This document shows positions 7,783 to 16,277 of a stretch of 37,127 bases of DNA, in pieces. The translations under genes were made by a program, and so were the position numbers. Each line of letters begins with the position of its first letter. Within the stretch, counting starts at the first letter, position 1. The notes below the pieces were generated by a model that was given only the letters and a program-made list of their open reading frames with translations, was not told where the DNA came from and made no database searches. The stretch is from Akkermansiaceae bacterium UBA1518 (lineage in GTDB: Bacteria > Verrucomicrobiota > Verrucomicrobiia > Verrucomicrobiales > Akkermansiaceae), in assembly GCA_002323895.1 (NCBI GenBank), contig DCQM01000078.1:1-37127 (forward strand), in the 5' to 3' direction.

Positions 7783-10083
7783 CTAAAAAACAACCTCATC
7801 CTCACCAAGAATCTGTATTTCAGTCTCGAGAACCACGCCCCTATCTCCCTTTGCCTTCGCTTTGATCTTCTCGATTAACGAAAGGATATCAGAAGCACTG
7901 GCCTTCCCTCGATTAACGATAAAATTACCATGCTCCGGCGACACCTCGGCCTTGCCTACCCCCGTCTCTTTCAAGCCCATCTCATCAATCAATTGACCCG
8001 CCCCACAGATTACGGGGTTTTTGAATGTGCACCCAGCACTCGCAGCCTTCGGCTGGGTCGTATTGCGATGATGGCGAGATTCATTAAGCTTATCCTGTAT
8101 CGCTTCTTGATTTGAGGAAACTCCAGCGAAGGTCGCCTCCAGAGCATAATTCCGGCGAAGCTCGGGGACGTTGCGGTAATAGAATTTTATCTCATCACGC
8201 TTACGCGTTCTAATCTCTCCATCCTCATCCAAAAAAGTCACTGCGACAACTTGGTCGAAGGTTTCCACACCCATTGCTCCGGCATTCATACGTAGTCCGC
8301 CTCCGACATTCCCCGGAATTCCTTCCATCCATTCAAATCCTCCAATGCCGTGCTCGCGTGCTATACTGGCAACCTTTTTAAAGCGAACTCCAACACCTGC
8401 CGTGATCGTATTCCCCTCAACAGTCACCGCAGCAAAATTACCACCTGCCGGATGAATAACAGCCCCACGAATTCCTCCATCTCGAATCAACAGATTAGAT
8501 CCACGCCCCACAATTCGAACTGGAATCCCCCGAGCTTTGCAGAAAGAAACAGAATCGGCTAATTGCCCAAATTCCGATGGCTCGATCCAAAACTGAGCCG
8601 GGCCTCCAACGCGCATCGTACTATGACGCGACATCGGTTCGTAAAGTTTGATTGCCGAGACTTTCGTTTCATTCCGGATTTCTTCTAAAATCTTAAGATC
8701 GCGGATTATCTTATTACCAGCCTCATGAACATTTCCAGCCCCCAAAGTCAGAAAAAGATCACCCTCCGCTAGAATATTCCCCACCGCGTGATGCGCGATT
8801 GAAAGATCCGGGACGAAGAACGCCCTCGTAGAGCCGGTGGCTAAAATTGCATCAACAATTGTCTGCCCACTCACACCAGGAATAGGATCTTCGCTGGCCG
8901 CATAAATATCAGTCACGAAAACTAGATCGGCAGCTTGTAAGGTCTTACCAAAATCCTCAGCCAGCTTATGAGTCCGGCTATAGCGATGAGGCTGAAAGAG
9001 CACAATCACGCGGCCCGGCTCGTAACTACGAGCAGTCTGTAAGGTAGCTGCAACCTCTGTCGGATGATGTCCATAATCATCCACAATACGATATCGCTTG
9101 CTCAAATGCTTGGTTTCGAATCGTCTCTTAGCACCCGCAAAAGAACTAAGGGCCTGATTCATTTTTGAAAAATCAACCCCGCAACTTGAAGCCACCGCAA
9201 TTGCTCCTAAAGCATTCAACACATTGTGTAGACCGGGAATTCCAAGTTGAACCCTGCCTAGCTCCTTACCCTTATAGTTGACCGTAAAACTTACTGTTCC
9301 GATCTGCCCAGAAAGATCAGTCGCAGTCCAATCAGCATCCTTCCAACCATACGAAATAGAATTTCCGCGTGTTCCACAAAGCTGAGTCGCTTCTTTACAC
9401 TCACAGCAATAAAAAAGGGAACCCGAAGTCTGGTTCAACAAGTTACTAAAAACCTCACGGATTTGCGTAATCCCCCCCTTGTAGTAGTCGAGATGCTCTT
9501 CCTCGACATTTAACACAATTGCGTGTTTCGGATGATACAGGGCCAACGTGCCATCCGATTCGTCACCCTCTGCGACCAAATACTCACCATCTTGGTTCCA
9601 TTCGGCATTGGAACCTAAAACTGGGATCTCCGCCCCCACATAATGACAAGGCATGAGATCTCCTTGGCGAAGAATATGCGCGATCATTGCCGAGGTCGTT
9701 GTCTTCCCATGGGTGCCCGAAACCATTACTCCTGCCTTTGTGTGAAGAATAGCCGCTAGGCATTCTGCTCGCCGAAAGGTCGCAATCTTCTGCGCTAAAG
9801 CCTCGGAAAGGGCGGGGTTTGTGGAACGAATCGCCGAGGAATAGATCACCGCATCCGCACCCTTAATAGCTTCCGCTGAATGCGGAGTAGAAAAATCGAG
9901 CCCTAACTTGCGGAGACGCTCCGTCTCCCCAGAAGTCACTCGATCGGACCCGCTAACCCGATGGCCCATCTGAATCAAGAGCCGAGCTAACCCACTCATA
10001 CCCGAACCTGCCACGCCGATCAAATGAACCCGGAGTGGTTGCTCCGGATTTAAAATTTTCTCGCTAAATTGCTCAATAGTCAT
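7783..10083 (-). CDS. murC: MurC-MurB fusion: UDP-N-acetylmuramate--L-alanine ligase / UDP-N-acetylenolpyruvoylglucosamine reductase
   Basis: One 766-residue protein carries two consecutive steps of peptidoglycan precursor synthesis. Residues 1 to about 460 are MurC: the Rossmann GVAGSGMSG near residue 23, the ATP-binding GTHGKTTT at 123-130, and later DDYGHHPTEV. Residues about 468-766 are MurB: FAD-binding MRVGGPAQFW, GRGSNLLIRDGG, GIPGNVGGGLRMNAGAMG, and the catalytic segment GCTFKNP. MurB acts before MurC, yet it is C-terminal here. In E. coli MurB the proton donor is a Ser in GSFFKNP; here the matching residue is Cys685. The start ATG overlaps the murG stop as ATGA, so the genes are coupled. 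The protein is cytoplasmic. No ddl, ftsQ or other dcw gene lies in the window. Confidence 0.95.
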   Translation of the reverse strand: MTIEQFSEKILNPEQPLRVHLIGVAGSGMSGLARLLIQMGHRVSGSDRVTSGETERLRKLGLDFSTPHSAEAIKGADAVIYSSAIRSTNPALSEALAQKIATFRRAECLAAILHTKAGVMVSGTHGKTTTSAMIAHILRQGDLMPCHYVGAEIPVLGSNAEWNQDGEYLVAEGDESDGTLALYHPKHAIVLNVEEEHLDYYKGGITQIREVFSNLLNQTSGSLFYCCECKEATQLCGTRGNSISYGWKDADWTATDLSGQIGTVSFTVNYKGKELGRVQLGIPGLHNVLNALGAIAVASSCGVDFSKMNQALSSFAGAKRRFETKHLSKRYRIVDDYGHHPTEVAATLQTARSYEPGRVIVLFQPHRYSRTHKLAEDFGKTLQAADLVFVTDIYAASEDPIPGVSGQTIVDAILATGSTRAFFVPDLSIAHHAVGNILAEGDLFLTLGAGNVHEAGNKIIRDLKILEEIRNETKVSAIKLYEPMSRHSTMRVGGPAQFWIEPSEFGQLADSVSFCKARGIPVRIVGRGSNLLIRDGGIRGAVIHPAGGNFAAVTVEGNTITAGVGVRFKKVASIAREHGIGGFEWMEGIPGNVGGGLRMNAGAMGVETFDQVVAVTFLDEDGEIRTRKRDEIKFYYRNVPELRRNYALEATFAGVSSNQEAIQDKLNESRHHRNTTQPKAASAGCTFKNPVICGAGQLIDEMGLKETGVGKAEVSPEHGNFIVNRGKASASDILSLIEKIKAKAKGDRGVVLETEIQILGEDEVVF

Positions 10084-11150
10084 CCTTCAATAACATTAAC
10101 GATTTGGGCCGCGGCGGCGGGATCCGCGAGATTCAGCATCGATTCTGACATACTTTCAAGAATTCCATCATTGAGTTCAGACAACATGTCAGTGATAGTT
10201 TTAGCCTCGAGATCTTTCTCATGAGCTAAGATCGCAGCCCCTGCTTTTTCGAAGACGCGCGCATTAGCTGTTTGATGGTCATCAGCAGAAAAGGGGAAGG
10301 GCACCAAAAGCGCGGGCAACCCTACATGGCTCAACTCTGTCAGAGACGAAGCCCCAGATCTCGCCACACAAAAATCACTTGCCGCATAGGCTGCCGCCAT
10401 ACCTTCACAAAATGCGAGTATCTTATAGCCATCACGCTTGCCCACTTGTTCAGAAAGACGTTCAAAGTCTGCCTGGCCAGTCAAGTGAAGAACCTGCCAT
10501 GCAGTGCCCTCCGTTCCCTCAGCAACTAGTTCATTAAGGCGTCGCGCACCCTGCGACCCCCCCATCACAAGGAGCGTTTTCTTTAGTGGATCAAAACCGA
10601 ATTTTTCGCATGCTGCTTGGCGTGATGGAAGCTTCTCAAGCTCGTCACGAACCGGAGTTCCGGTATGAATCACCTTGATATCAGGAAAGTGAGTTGAAGC
10701 TCCCTCCAATCCCACCAAAACCGCAGTGCAACGCTTGGCCGTCATACGATTAGAACGCCCAGGAATGGCATTGGAATCATGCACATAGGTTCGAAGTCCT
10801 TTTTTTGCCCCAGCGACTACTGGAGGAAAAGAAGTAAACCCTCCCATTCCGAGAATCACACTTGCTTCCTCCCGATCAATGATACCGCCGCACTGCTTGA
10901 TTGTCTTATGCAGACGCCACAGAAAAGAAACCATTTTAAGCGAAAACGTAGGCGGCTTTGCAATAGCCCTTACAGTCTCAAAACGAAGATCCGAGTATTT
11001 TTGGGAAGCCTGAGCATCGACTTTCTTTTCGGAAATCAGAAGTAACACCTTGTGCCCCCGTGCCTTAAGCTCTTGGGCAACAGCGATTCCAGGAAATAAA
11101 TGTCCTCCTGTTCCGCCGCAGGCGATTATGATTTTTTGAGATTTAGACAC
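10080..11150 (-). CDS. murG: UDP-N-acetylglucosamine--N-acetylmuramyl-(pentapeptide) pyrophosphoryl-undecaprenol GlcNAc transferase MurG
   Basis: The 356-residue protein has the MurG signature GGTGGHLFPG at residues 12-21, the second G-loop GGSQGARRLNE, and the donor-site segment VARSGASSLTELSHVGLPALLVPFP. It transfers GlcNAc to lipid I to make lipid II on the inner face of the membrane. The start is GTG at 11150; no in-frame ATG precedes the GGTGGH motif. It overlaps murC-murB by 4 bp and is the first gene of a minus-strand run that continues into two sulfatases. Its promoter must lie in the 357-bp gap shared with divergent argD. Confidence 0.96.
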   Translation of the reverse strand: MSKSQKIIIACGGTGGHLFPGIAVAQELKARGHKVLLLISEKKVDAQASQKYSDLRFETVRAIAKPPTFSLKMVSFLWRLHKTIKQCGGIIDREEASVILGMGGFTSFPPVVAGAKKGLRTYVHDSNAIPGRSNRMTAKRCTAVLVGLEGASTHFPDIKVIHTGTPVRDELEKLPSRQAACEKFGFDPLKKTLLVMGGSQGARRLNELVAEGTEGTAWQVLHLTGQADFERLSEQVGKRDGYKILAFCEGMAAAYAASDFCVARSGASSLTELSHVGLPALLVPFPFSADDHQTANARVFEKAGAAILAHEKDLEAKTITDMLSELNDGILESMSESMLNLADPAAAAQIVNVIEG

Positions 11151-11507
11151 TAGCTTCGCCGAAACCTAATGTCTGGGATCAGTTTTTTGAACTGCGAAAT
11201 GCAGGAAATATCGCCTTTCTATCGCAAGGACATTATTAACGTTTAACTTCACCTAAAAATTAGCCCATCAACGATCCAAAACATTCAGCCAAACTCCTTT
11301 CGACAAACAGCGCTCTGATTTGACTCGGAGCAGATGGGGTATTTCACTTTTTAAGACCATCCCAGAGGCGATACACTCGTATTATTTCCTTGAGAATTCT
11401 CATTCCGCAAGGTCGCACCTAGCTCTTCTTGAGCCATCCACCCTGATGCTTGATCGTCGCGCTTCCAAATTCACCGTAAAAACAGTATCGTTCCCCTCTA
11501 GAAGCCC
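11151..11507. other. Gene-free divergent promoter region between murG and argD
   Basis: No gene or RNA family was recognised in these 357 bases. The region must hold the promoters of murG (leftward) and argD (rightward). A TTGACT hexamer occurs at about 11319-11324, but no good -10 box follows at normal spacing. The clearest structure is the perfect palindrome at 11391-11402. The argD start has only a weak ribosome-binding site (TCTAGAAG). Confidence 0.5.
11391..11402. promoter_or_regulatory. Perfect 12-bp palindrome TGAGAATTCTCA, possible operator
   Basis: TGAGAATTCTCA is its own reverse complement and sits 105 bases before the argD start. It may be a binding site for a dimeric repressor acting on argD. 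It does not match the E. coli ArgR box well, and its core contains the common EcoRI word, so chance is possible. Confidence 0.25.
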
Positions 11508-12725
11508 ATGACCACCACTGAGAAAACAAAACAGTATGTCCTAGAAACCTATGGGAGATTTCCCCTTACCGTAACCCGCGGTGAAGGCACTAGAGTGTGG
11601 GATGAGCTCGGTCGTGAATATCTCGACTTCTGCTCAGGTATCGCGGTTTGCTCGCTAGGCCATTGCCACCCCGCCTTGACACAAGCCATCGCGGAACAAT
11701 CGGCAACTCTGATGCATTGTTCCAATCTCTACTACATCAAGCAACAGGCTGACCTCGCTGAACTCATTGTCGAAAAGGTCGTCGGACATCCGGGTAAGAT
11801 CTTCTTCTCCAACTCCGGAGCGGAAGCGGTTGACGGGCTCATCAAATTCGCGCGGAGATTCGGCCAAGCCACCGGGCGCTACGATATCATTACCTTTAAC
11901 AAGTCCTTCCATGGTCGGACTATTGGAGCCATGACTGCGACGGCCCAAGCCAAAATCCACGAAGGCTTCGATCCTCTTCCGACCGGCTTCACTTACGTTG
12001 AGCCCAACGACCTTGATGCTGTCCAAGCCGCGCTCACCGACAAGACCATCGCTTTCCTCCTCGAGCCCATCCAGGGCGAAGGGGGGGTGAACCCGATGAC
12101 CAAGGAATTCCTCGAAGGCCTCGCTGCTCTCGCCCAGGAAAAAGACCTCCTCCTTCTCCTCGATGAAGTGCAGTGTGGATTCGGTCGGACTGGCGATCTT
12201 AACGGTTACGACACGATCGCTCCCGGCCTCGTCCCCGATGGCATCTCGTGGGCCAAAGGTATGGGCGGTGGATTCCCAATTGGCTCATTCTATATCGCCG
12301 AAAAACACGCCCACCTCCTCGGCCCCGGCAGTCATGGCTCAACCTATGGAGGCAACGCCCTCGCGTGCGCCGCCTCCAAAGCGGTCATCGAGACCATTAT
12401 CGTAGAGAATCTTACCGAGAACGTCAAAACACGAGAAGCCCAAATCCGAAAGACCATTGAGAGCTGGAATCATCCCGCCATCACCGAAGTTCGCGGATAC
12501 GGTCTCCTTCTCGGAATCGCATTAAACTTCGATACTCTCGATGTACCAAAAGACAGCATACCATCTATTCACCTTTGTACGGCCCTCATTGAGAAAGGTC
12601 TTCTAGTTCCGCCAGCTGGACCCGAAATCGTCAGACTTCTACCTCCTCTCAATGTCAGCGCCGATGAAATAAACCAAGCACTCCAGTTGATCAAAGAAGC
12701 CCTCGACGCTCACCTCAAATCCTAA
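11508..12725 (+). CDS. argD: Acetylornithine aminotransferase
   Basis: The 405-residue class III aminotransferase has the PLP-binding Lys250 in SWAKGMGGGFPIG, the cofactor-ring Asp219 in LLLLLDEVQCGFGRTG, and the phosphate-binding SNSGAEAVDG at about 101-110. It converts N-acetylglutamate semialdehyde to N-acetylornithine in arginine synthesis, and related enzymes also act as succinyldiaminopimelate aminotransferases. The ATG at 11508 aligns with the family N-terminus. The gene is followed after 14 bp by a glycosylasparaginase gene. No other arginine gene is in the window, so distinction from ornithine aminotransferase rests on overall similarity only. Confidence 0.9.
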   Translation: MTTTEKTKQYVLETYGRFPLTVTRGEGTRVWDELGREYLDFCSGIAVCSLGHCHPALTQAIAEQSATLMHCSNLYYIKQQADLAELIVEKVVGHPGKIFFSNSGAEAVDGLIKFARRFGQATGRYDIITFNKSFHGRTIGAMTATAQAKIHEGFDPLPTGFTYVEPNDLDAVQAALTDKTIAFLLEPIQGEGGVNPMTKEFLEGLAALAQEKDLLLLLDEVQCGFGRTGDLNGYDTIAPGLVPDGISWAKGMGGGFPIGSFYIAEKHAHLLGPGSHGSTYGGNALACAASKAVIETIIVENLTENVKTREAQIRKTIESWNHPAITEVRGYGLLLGIALNFDTLDVPKDSIPSIHLCTALIEKGLLVPPAGPEIVRLLPPLNVSADEINQALQLIKEALDAHLKS

Positions 12726-12739
12726 CACTCCACTTTTCC

Positions 12740-13729
12740 GTGCACTCTACGCGACGCCAATTCCTCACCTCAAGTCTTATTATGGGAACCAGTATTCAAT
12801 CAGTTCGAGCTGAAACCGCACCCGGCGAACCGCTCATTGTCTCAACCTGGCCCTTTGGGAAAGTAGGGAACGAAAAAGCTCTCGAAACACTAAAAAACAA
12901 GGGCTCTCTTTTGGATGCAGTTGAACAAGGGATTCGCGTGGTAGAATCGGATGAGAAAAATCGCTCGGTTGGAATCACCGGTCTCCCCAATGCTGCCGGA
13001 GTAGTCCAACAAGATGCCTGCATCATGAACGGATTAGATCACAACGCCGGGAGCGTAGCCGCCGTCGAAGGGATTCTTCATCCCATCACTGCGGCCCGAC
13101 GGGTCATGGAGAACACTCCTCACGTCATGCTCGTTGGCGACGGAGCTCGAGAATTTGCAATCAGGGAAGGACTAGAATCGATCAAGGTCGATTCTCAAAA
13201 ACTCCATAAAGAATGGCATCAAAAACAAAGCGAACCCATTCCCAACAAGCGTCCCAAAGACAACCATGACACCGTCGCCCTACTCGTCCTCGACCGTAAA
13301 GGTCACATCGCCGGTGGTTGCTCTACCAGTGGGTGGGGCGGCAAACTCCCAGGCCGCGTTGGCGACTCCCCCATTATAGGAAGTGGCCTCTACGTCGACA
13401 ATGAAGTTGGAGCTGCCGGTGCCACTGGATTGGGAGAAAACGTTATGCGTTACTGCGCGTCCTTCATGGTTGTGGAATACATGCGACAGGGGCTCCATCC
13501 CGAAGAAGCTTGTGTTAAAACGATTCAACGTATCGCCGCCATTGATCCAAAATCAGCCGAAGATCTCCACCTAAACTTTATTGCCCTTGATAAAAAAGGT
13601 CGCTTTGGAGCGGCCGGTTCCGGCTCCGGCTTTCAATATTCGGTTACCACTCCCAATTTCAGCAAGGTCCTCGAAGGCTCCTCCTTGAGTAAAAAAGACA
13701 TTGGACCAGAAGGAGGGAACACCAAATAA
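12740..13729 (+). CDS. Tat-exported N4-(beta-N-acetylglucosaminyl)-L-asparaginase (glycosylasparaginase)
   Basis: The 329-residue protein starts at GTG 12740 with a twin-arginine signal (STRRQFLTSS, then a hydrophobic stretch ending VRAE), so it should be exported folded. It belongs to the N-terminal nucleophile hydrolases. The autocleavage site is N-H-D-T with Thr178 as the new N-terminal nucleophile, followed by GCSTSGWGGKLPGRVGDSPIIGSG and the substrate loop GAAGATGLGE, all characteristic of glycosylasparaginase. It splits the GlcNAc-Asn bond of N-glycopeptides, which suggests scavenging of eukaryotic glycoprotein fragments. It begins 14 bp after argD and is probably co-transcribed. Confidence 0.9.
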   Translation: MHSTRRQFLTSSLIMGTSIQSVRAETAPGEPLIVSTWPFGKVGNEKALETLKNKGSLLDAVEQGIRVVESDEKNRSVGITGLPNAAGVVQQDACIMNGLDHNAGSVAAVEGILHPITAARRVMENTPHVMLVGDGAREFAIREGLESIKVDSQKLHKEWHQKQSEPIPNKRPKDNHDTVALLVLDRKGHIAGGCSTSGWGGKLPGRVGDSPIIGSGLYVDNEVGAAGATGLGENVMRYCASFMVVEYMRQGLHPEEACVKTIQRIAAIDPKSAEDLHLNFIALDKKGRFGAAGSGSGFQYSVTTPNFSKVLEGSSLSKKDIGPEGGNTK

Positions 13730-13815
13730 TTCGAAAAGCTAAAATTGAAACCTACCGGAAAAATTTCTCGGCCTAATGGAATGAATGAAAAGAAATTCCA
13801 GAAAATTAACTTTTG

Positions 13816-13838
13816 TTATTGCGAAACAGTCTCAATAA
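13816..13838. promoter_or_regulatory. feoA: Fur-like palindrome upstream of feoA
   Basis: The 23-bp site has arms TTATTG (13816-13821) and CAATAA (13833-13838) and reads TTGAGACTGTTTCGCAA on the minus strand. This resembles the classical Fur core TTGAGAATGATTCTCAA (14 of 17 positions). It ends 19 bases before the feoA start, where a repressor could block transcription or initiation. That the genes downstream import ferrous iron supports the reading. Confidence 0.5.
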
Positions 13839-13857
13839 GTTTGGTTGTTGGTAGCAA

Positions 13858-14106
13858 ATGGTTAAATCATCGCCAGATCTTAAACTCGATTCAGCTCTGA
13901 CCCTCAGTCAGGCCGCAATCGGTTGTGATTTCCAGATTCGCCAAGTCGAGGGTCCGGCTTGCAGCCAGCTTCGTGATATTGGTTTCTGTGAGCAAATGCT
14001 CGTAAAAAAGCTGACCAACGGTCGTAACATGCTCTGCACAGTTTGCGGAACCCGCCTCGCCCTAAGTAAGGATCTGGCAGACCAAATCCAAGTTGTTCCT
14101 GCTTAG
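13858..14106 (+). CDS. feoA: FeoA-family ferrous iron transport accessory protein, Cys-rich
   Basis: The 82-residue SH3-like FeoA domain is recognised by its position 12 bp before feoB and by the central LRDIGFCE (family: L-x-x-(L/M)-G-(F/M)) and final TRLALSKDLADQIQV. FeoA proteins bind FeoB at the membrane and support Fe2+ uptake. Unusual here are five cysteines (23, 35, 44, 60, 63), with C60-T-V-C63 forming a CxxC just before the last strands. These could bind iron or form a redox or Fe-S site, which is inference. Confidence 0.85.
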   Translation: MVKSSPDLKLDSALTLSQAAIGCDFQIRQVEGPACSQLRDIGFCEQMLVKKLTNGRNMLCTVCGTRLALSKDLADQIQVVPA

Positions 14107-14118
14107 ATCACCCATCTG

Positions 14119-16095
14119 ATGAGCAACTCATCCATCGAGGCGAGAATTGTGTTGGTTGGAAATCCCAACGCAGGAAAGACCACCCTTTTCAACACCCTCA
14201 CCGGGCAAAACCAAAAAGTCGGTAACTACACCGGTGCCACCGTCTCTCGGAAATCCGGAACTTTCTTCACGCCTCACGGTCATAGGTTCGAACTCATTGA
14301 CCTTCCCGGTGCCTACTCCCTAGATCCAAACTCACCAGACGAAGAAATTACCCGGAATGTGCTCATTGGTAATCAAGAAGATGAGGAAACCCCCAACCTC
14401 GTCCTCTGTGTTCTCGATGCCACCCACCTCGAACGTCACCTCTACCTGCTCATCCAAGTTATCGATCTTGGCTACCCCGTCGTCGTCGCTCTAAACAAAA
14501 CAGACAGCGCCGAGTCCCAAGGACTCCGACTTGATCCCACCGCGCTTAGTGAAAAATTTGGCGTCCCATTCATCGCGATTTCCGCGATGACCGAGCGTGG
14601 CATCACACAGCTCAAACAAGCGCTACGCCATCCTTTCCCCTCTCCTCCAGTTAGACTTTGGAAAGGTCCCGCCGAACTGGAAGAAGCCATCAAACAATCA
14701 ACCAAACTCGCGGAAGCCAACAGAGAAAACAATCCTGCTGCCTCCGGCTTGATGGCAGTGTTGAAAGATAACCCGGAAGCTAAGGAGTTCATTCAGAAGA
14801 CCCGCTTTGAATATATCCACCGCGCAGTTGAAGTCGGGCTCCAACGCCCCAATGAAGAATTACTCGCGCTCACAGACCGTATTGACGCCCAGACACTCCA
14901 CCCAGTAAAAGGTTGGTGTATCTTTACGATCCTGATGATCACCGTCTTTTGGTCGATCTTCAAGTTTGCCGAAATGCCCATGGGGTTGATCGAACAAGGG
15001 CAGGAAACCCTTCAAGGGTGGGTGGGAGGTTTGATTGGCGAGGGAGATTTTCAGAGTCTAATCGTCGATGGCATCATAGCCGGAGTCGGGGGGGTCCTTG
15101 TCTTTCTTCCACAGATCATTCTCCTCTTCTTCTTTATCAGCCTCCTTGAAAGCACCGGCTACATGGCACGTGCAGCTTACTTGATGGATGGGGTTATGAA
15201 CAAAGTCGGCCTCAGCGGAAAATCGTTTCTCCCCCTTCTTTCTGGATACGCCTGCGCTATTCCAGGCATCATGGCCACCCGCACTATCCCGAATAACAAA
15301 GAACGCCTCGCTACTATTCTCATTCTCCCGTGGACCTCATGCACAGCGCGACTTCCAGTTTACACCCTGATTATTCCTTTGATGTTTGCAGGAGCCCTTC
15401 AGCAAGGTCTCGCGCTCTTCGGCATCTATGCATTAGGCACAATCACGGCTCTTCTCGCGGCAAAGATTCTAAAACCCCGACTTGGTAAAACCGAACCGTC
15501 CCAATTCCTCCTCGAGCTCCCTACCTACCAAAGACCACAATGGAGACACATCCTACAACAGGTCAGTGAGCGAGCCTTCGCCTTCATCAAAAAAGCGGGT
15601 ACTGTTATCCTCGGACTTAGTATTATTCTTTGGTTTCTCGAAACCTATCCCAAGAGCGACTCAGATGACCCCATCGTTCAGCAGGCCGAATCTTTTAATG
15701 GTCAAATCGGCGAGATCATAGAACCCGTAGTCGCTCCACTAGGTTGGGACACCCGCATGGGAACCGCCATGATTGCATCCTTTGCCGCACGCGAAGTTTT
15801 TCGTTCCTCCATCGCCATTTCATACGCTACCGATGAGGAAGACGGGAAAGAAATGCGTGACAAGCTATCTGCCTCAACCCGCTCCGATGGAACCGCCCTC
15901 TATACTCCTCTTGTCGGACTCTCTGTCATAGTTTTTTTTATCTACGCCCTGCAATGCCTCCCCACCACCGTGATTGTCCGTCGTGAAACTGACTCCTGGA
16001 ATTGGGCTCTTGGCCAACTCGCTGGCATGACAATCTTCGCCTACCTCGCTGCCTTGCTAGTTTATCAAATAGGCAAGCTTTTAGGTTATTCCTGA
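14119..16095 (+). CDS. feoB: Ferrous iron transport protein B (GTPase-coupled permease)
   Basis: The 658-residue protein has an N-terminal G domain: G1 GNPNAGKTT at 14-22, switch region NYTGATVSRKSG, G3 DLPGAYSL and G4 NKTD. A helical linker follows, then a membrane domain with about eight hydrophobic segments from residue 260 on, including the FeoB hallmarks STGYMARAAYLMD and SGYACAIPGIMATRTI. It imports Fe2+ across the inner membrane. It is shorter than E. coli FeoB (773 residues), as is common outside the enterics. It lies in an operon with feoA upstream and a tiny Cys-rich gene 4 bp downstream. Confidence 0.96.
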   Translation: MSNSSIEARIVLVGNPNAGKTTLFNTLTGQNQKVGNYTGATVSRKSGTFFTPHGHRFELIDLPGAYSLDPNSPDEEITRNVLIGNQEDEETPNLVLCVLDATHLERHLYLLIQVIDLGYPVVVALNKTDSAESQGLRLDPTALSEKFGVPFIAISAMTERGITQLKQALRHPFPSPPVRLWKGPAELEEAIKQSTKLAEANRENNPAASGLMAVLKDNPEAKEFIQKTRFEYIHRAVEVGLQRPNEELLALTDRIDAQTLHPVKGWCIFTILMITVFWSIFKFAEMPMGLIEQGQETLQGWVGGLIGEGDFQSLIVDGIIAGVGGVLVFLPQIILLFFFISLLESTGYMARAAYLMDGVMNKVGLSGKSFLPLLSGYACAIPGIMATRTIPNNKERLATILILPWTSCTARLPVYTLIIPLMFAGALQQGLALFGIYALGTITALLAAKILKPRLGKTEPSQFLLELPTYQRPQWRHILQQVSERAFAFIKKAGTVILGLSIILWFLETYPKSDSDDPIVQQAESFNGQIGEIIEPVVAPLGWDTRMGTAMIASFAAREVFRSSIAISYATDEEDGKEMRDKLSASTRSDGTALYTPLVGLSVIVFFIYALQCLPTTVIVRRETDSWNWALGQLAGMTIFAYLAALLVYQIGKLLGYS

Positions 16096-16099
16096 CACC

Positions 16100-16225
16100 A
16101 TGGATTGGCAAACTCCTGCAGCTTTGGGCGTCGTTACCCTCACCCTCATCCTCTTTTTCGTAAAGCGGAAGAAAAAATCCTGTAGCAACGGAAGTTGTGC
16201 CTGCCCCAAAGGTCTCAGAAAATAG
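16100..16225 (+). CDS. FeoB-associated Cys-rich membrane protein
   Basis: A 41-residue frame starts at ATG 16100, four bases after the feoB stop. It has one transmembrane helix (residues about 6-21), a basic block VKRKKK, and then three cysteines in CSNGSCACPKG (C28, C33, C35). This matches the FeoB-associated Cys-rich family, found downstream of feoB in many bacteria, with the helix in the inner membrane and the Cys tail in the cytoplasm. The role is not settled; it may pass or sense Fe2+ leaving FeoB. Confidence 0.88.
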   Translation: MDWQTPAALGVVTLTLILFFVKRKKKSCSNGSCACPKGLRK

Positions 16226-16277
16226 ACCCTATTCTTTTTGGCAAATCCGGGATTCACTCCACATCGTTTTCCTCTCA

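Noticed and set aside
16197..16277. 27-residue upstream extension of the pectate lyase
   Set aside because: It would bury the signal peptide and overlaps the Cys-rich gene; the start at 16278 gives a normal secretion signal.
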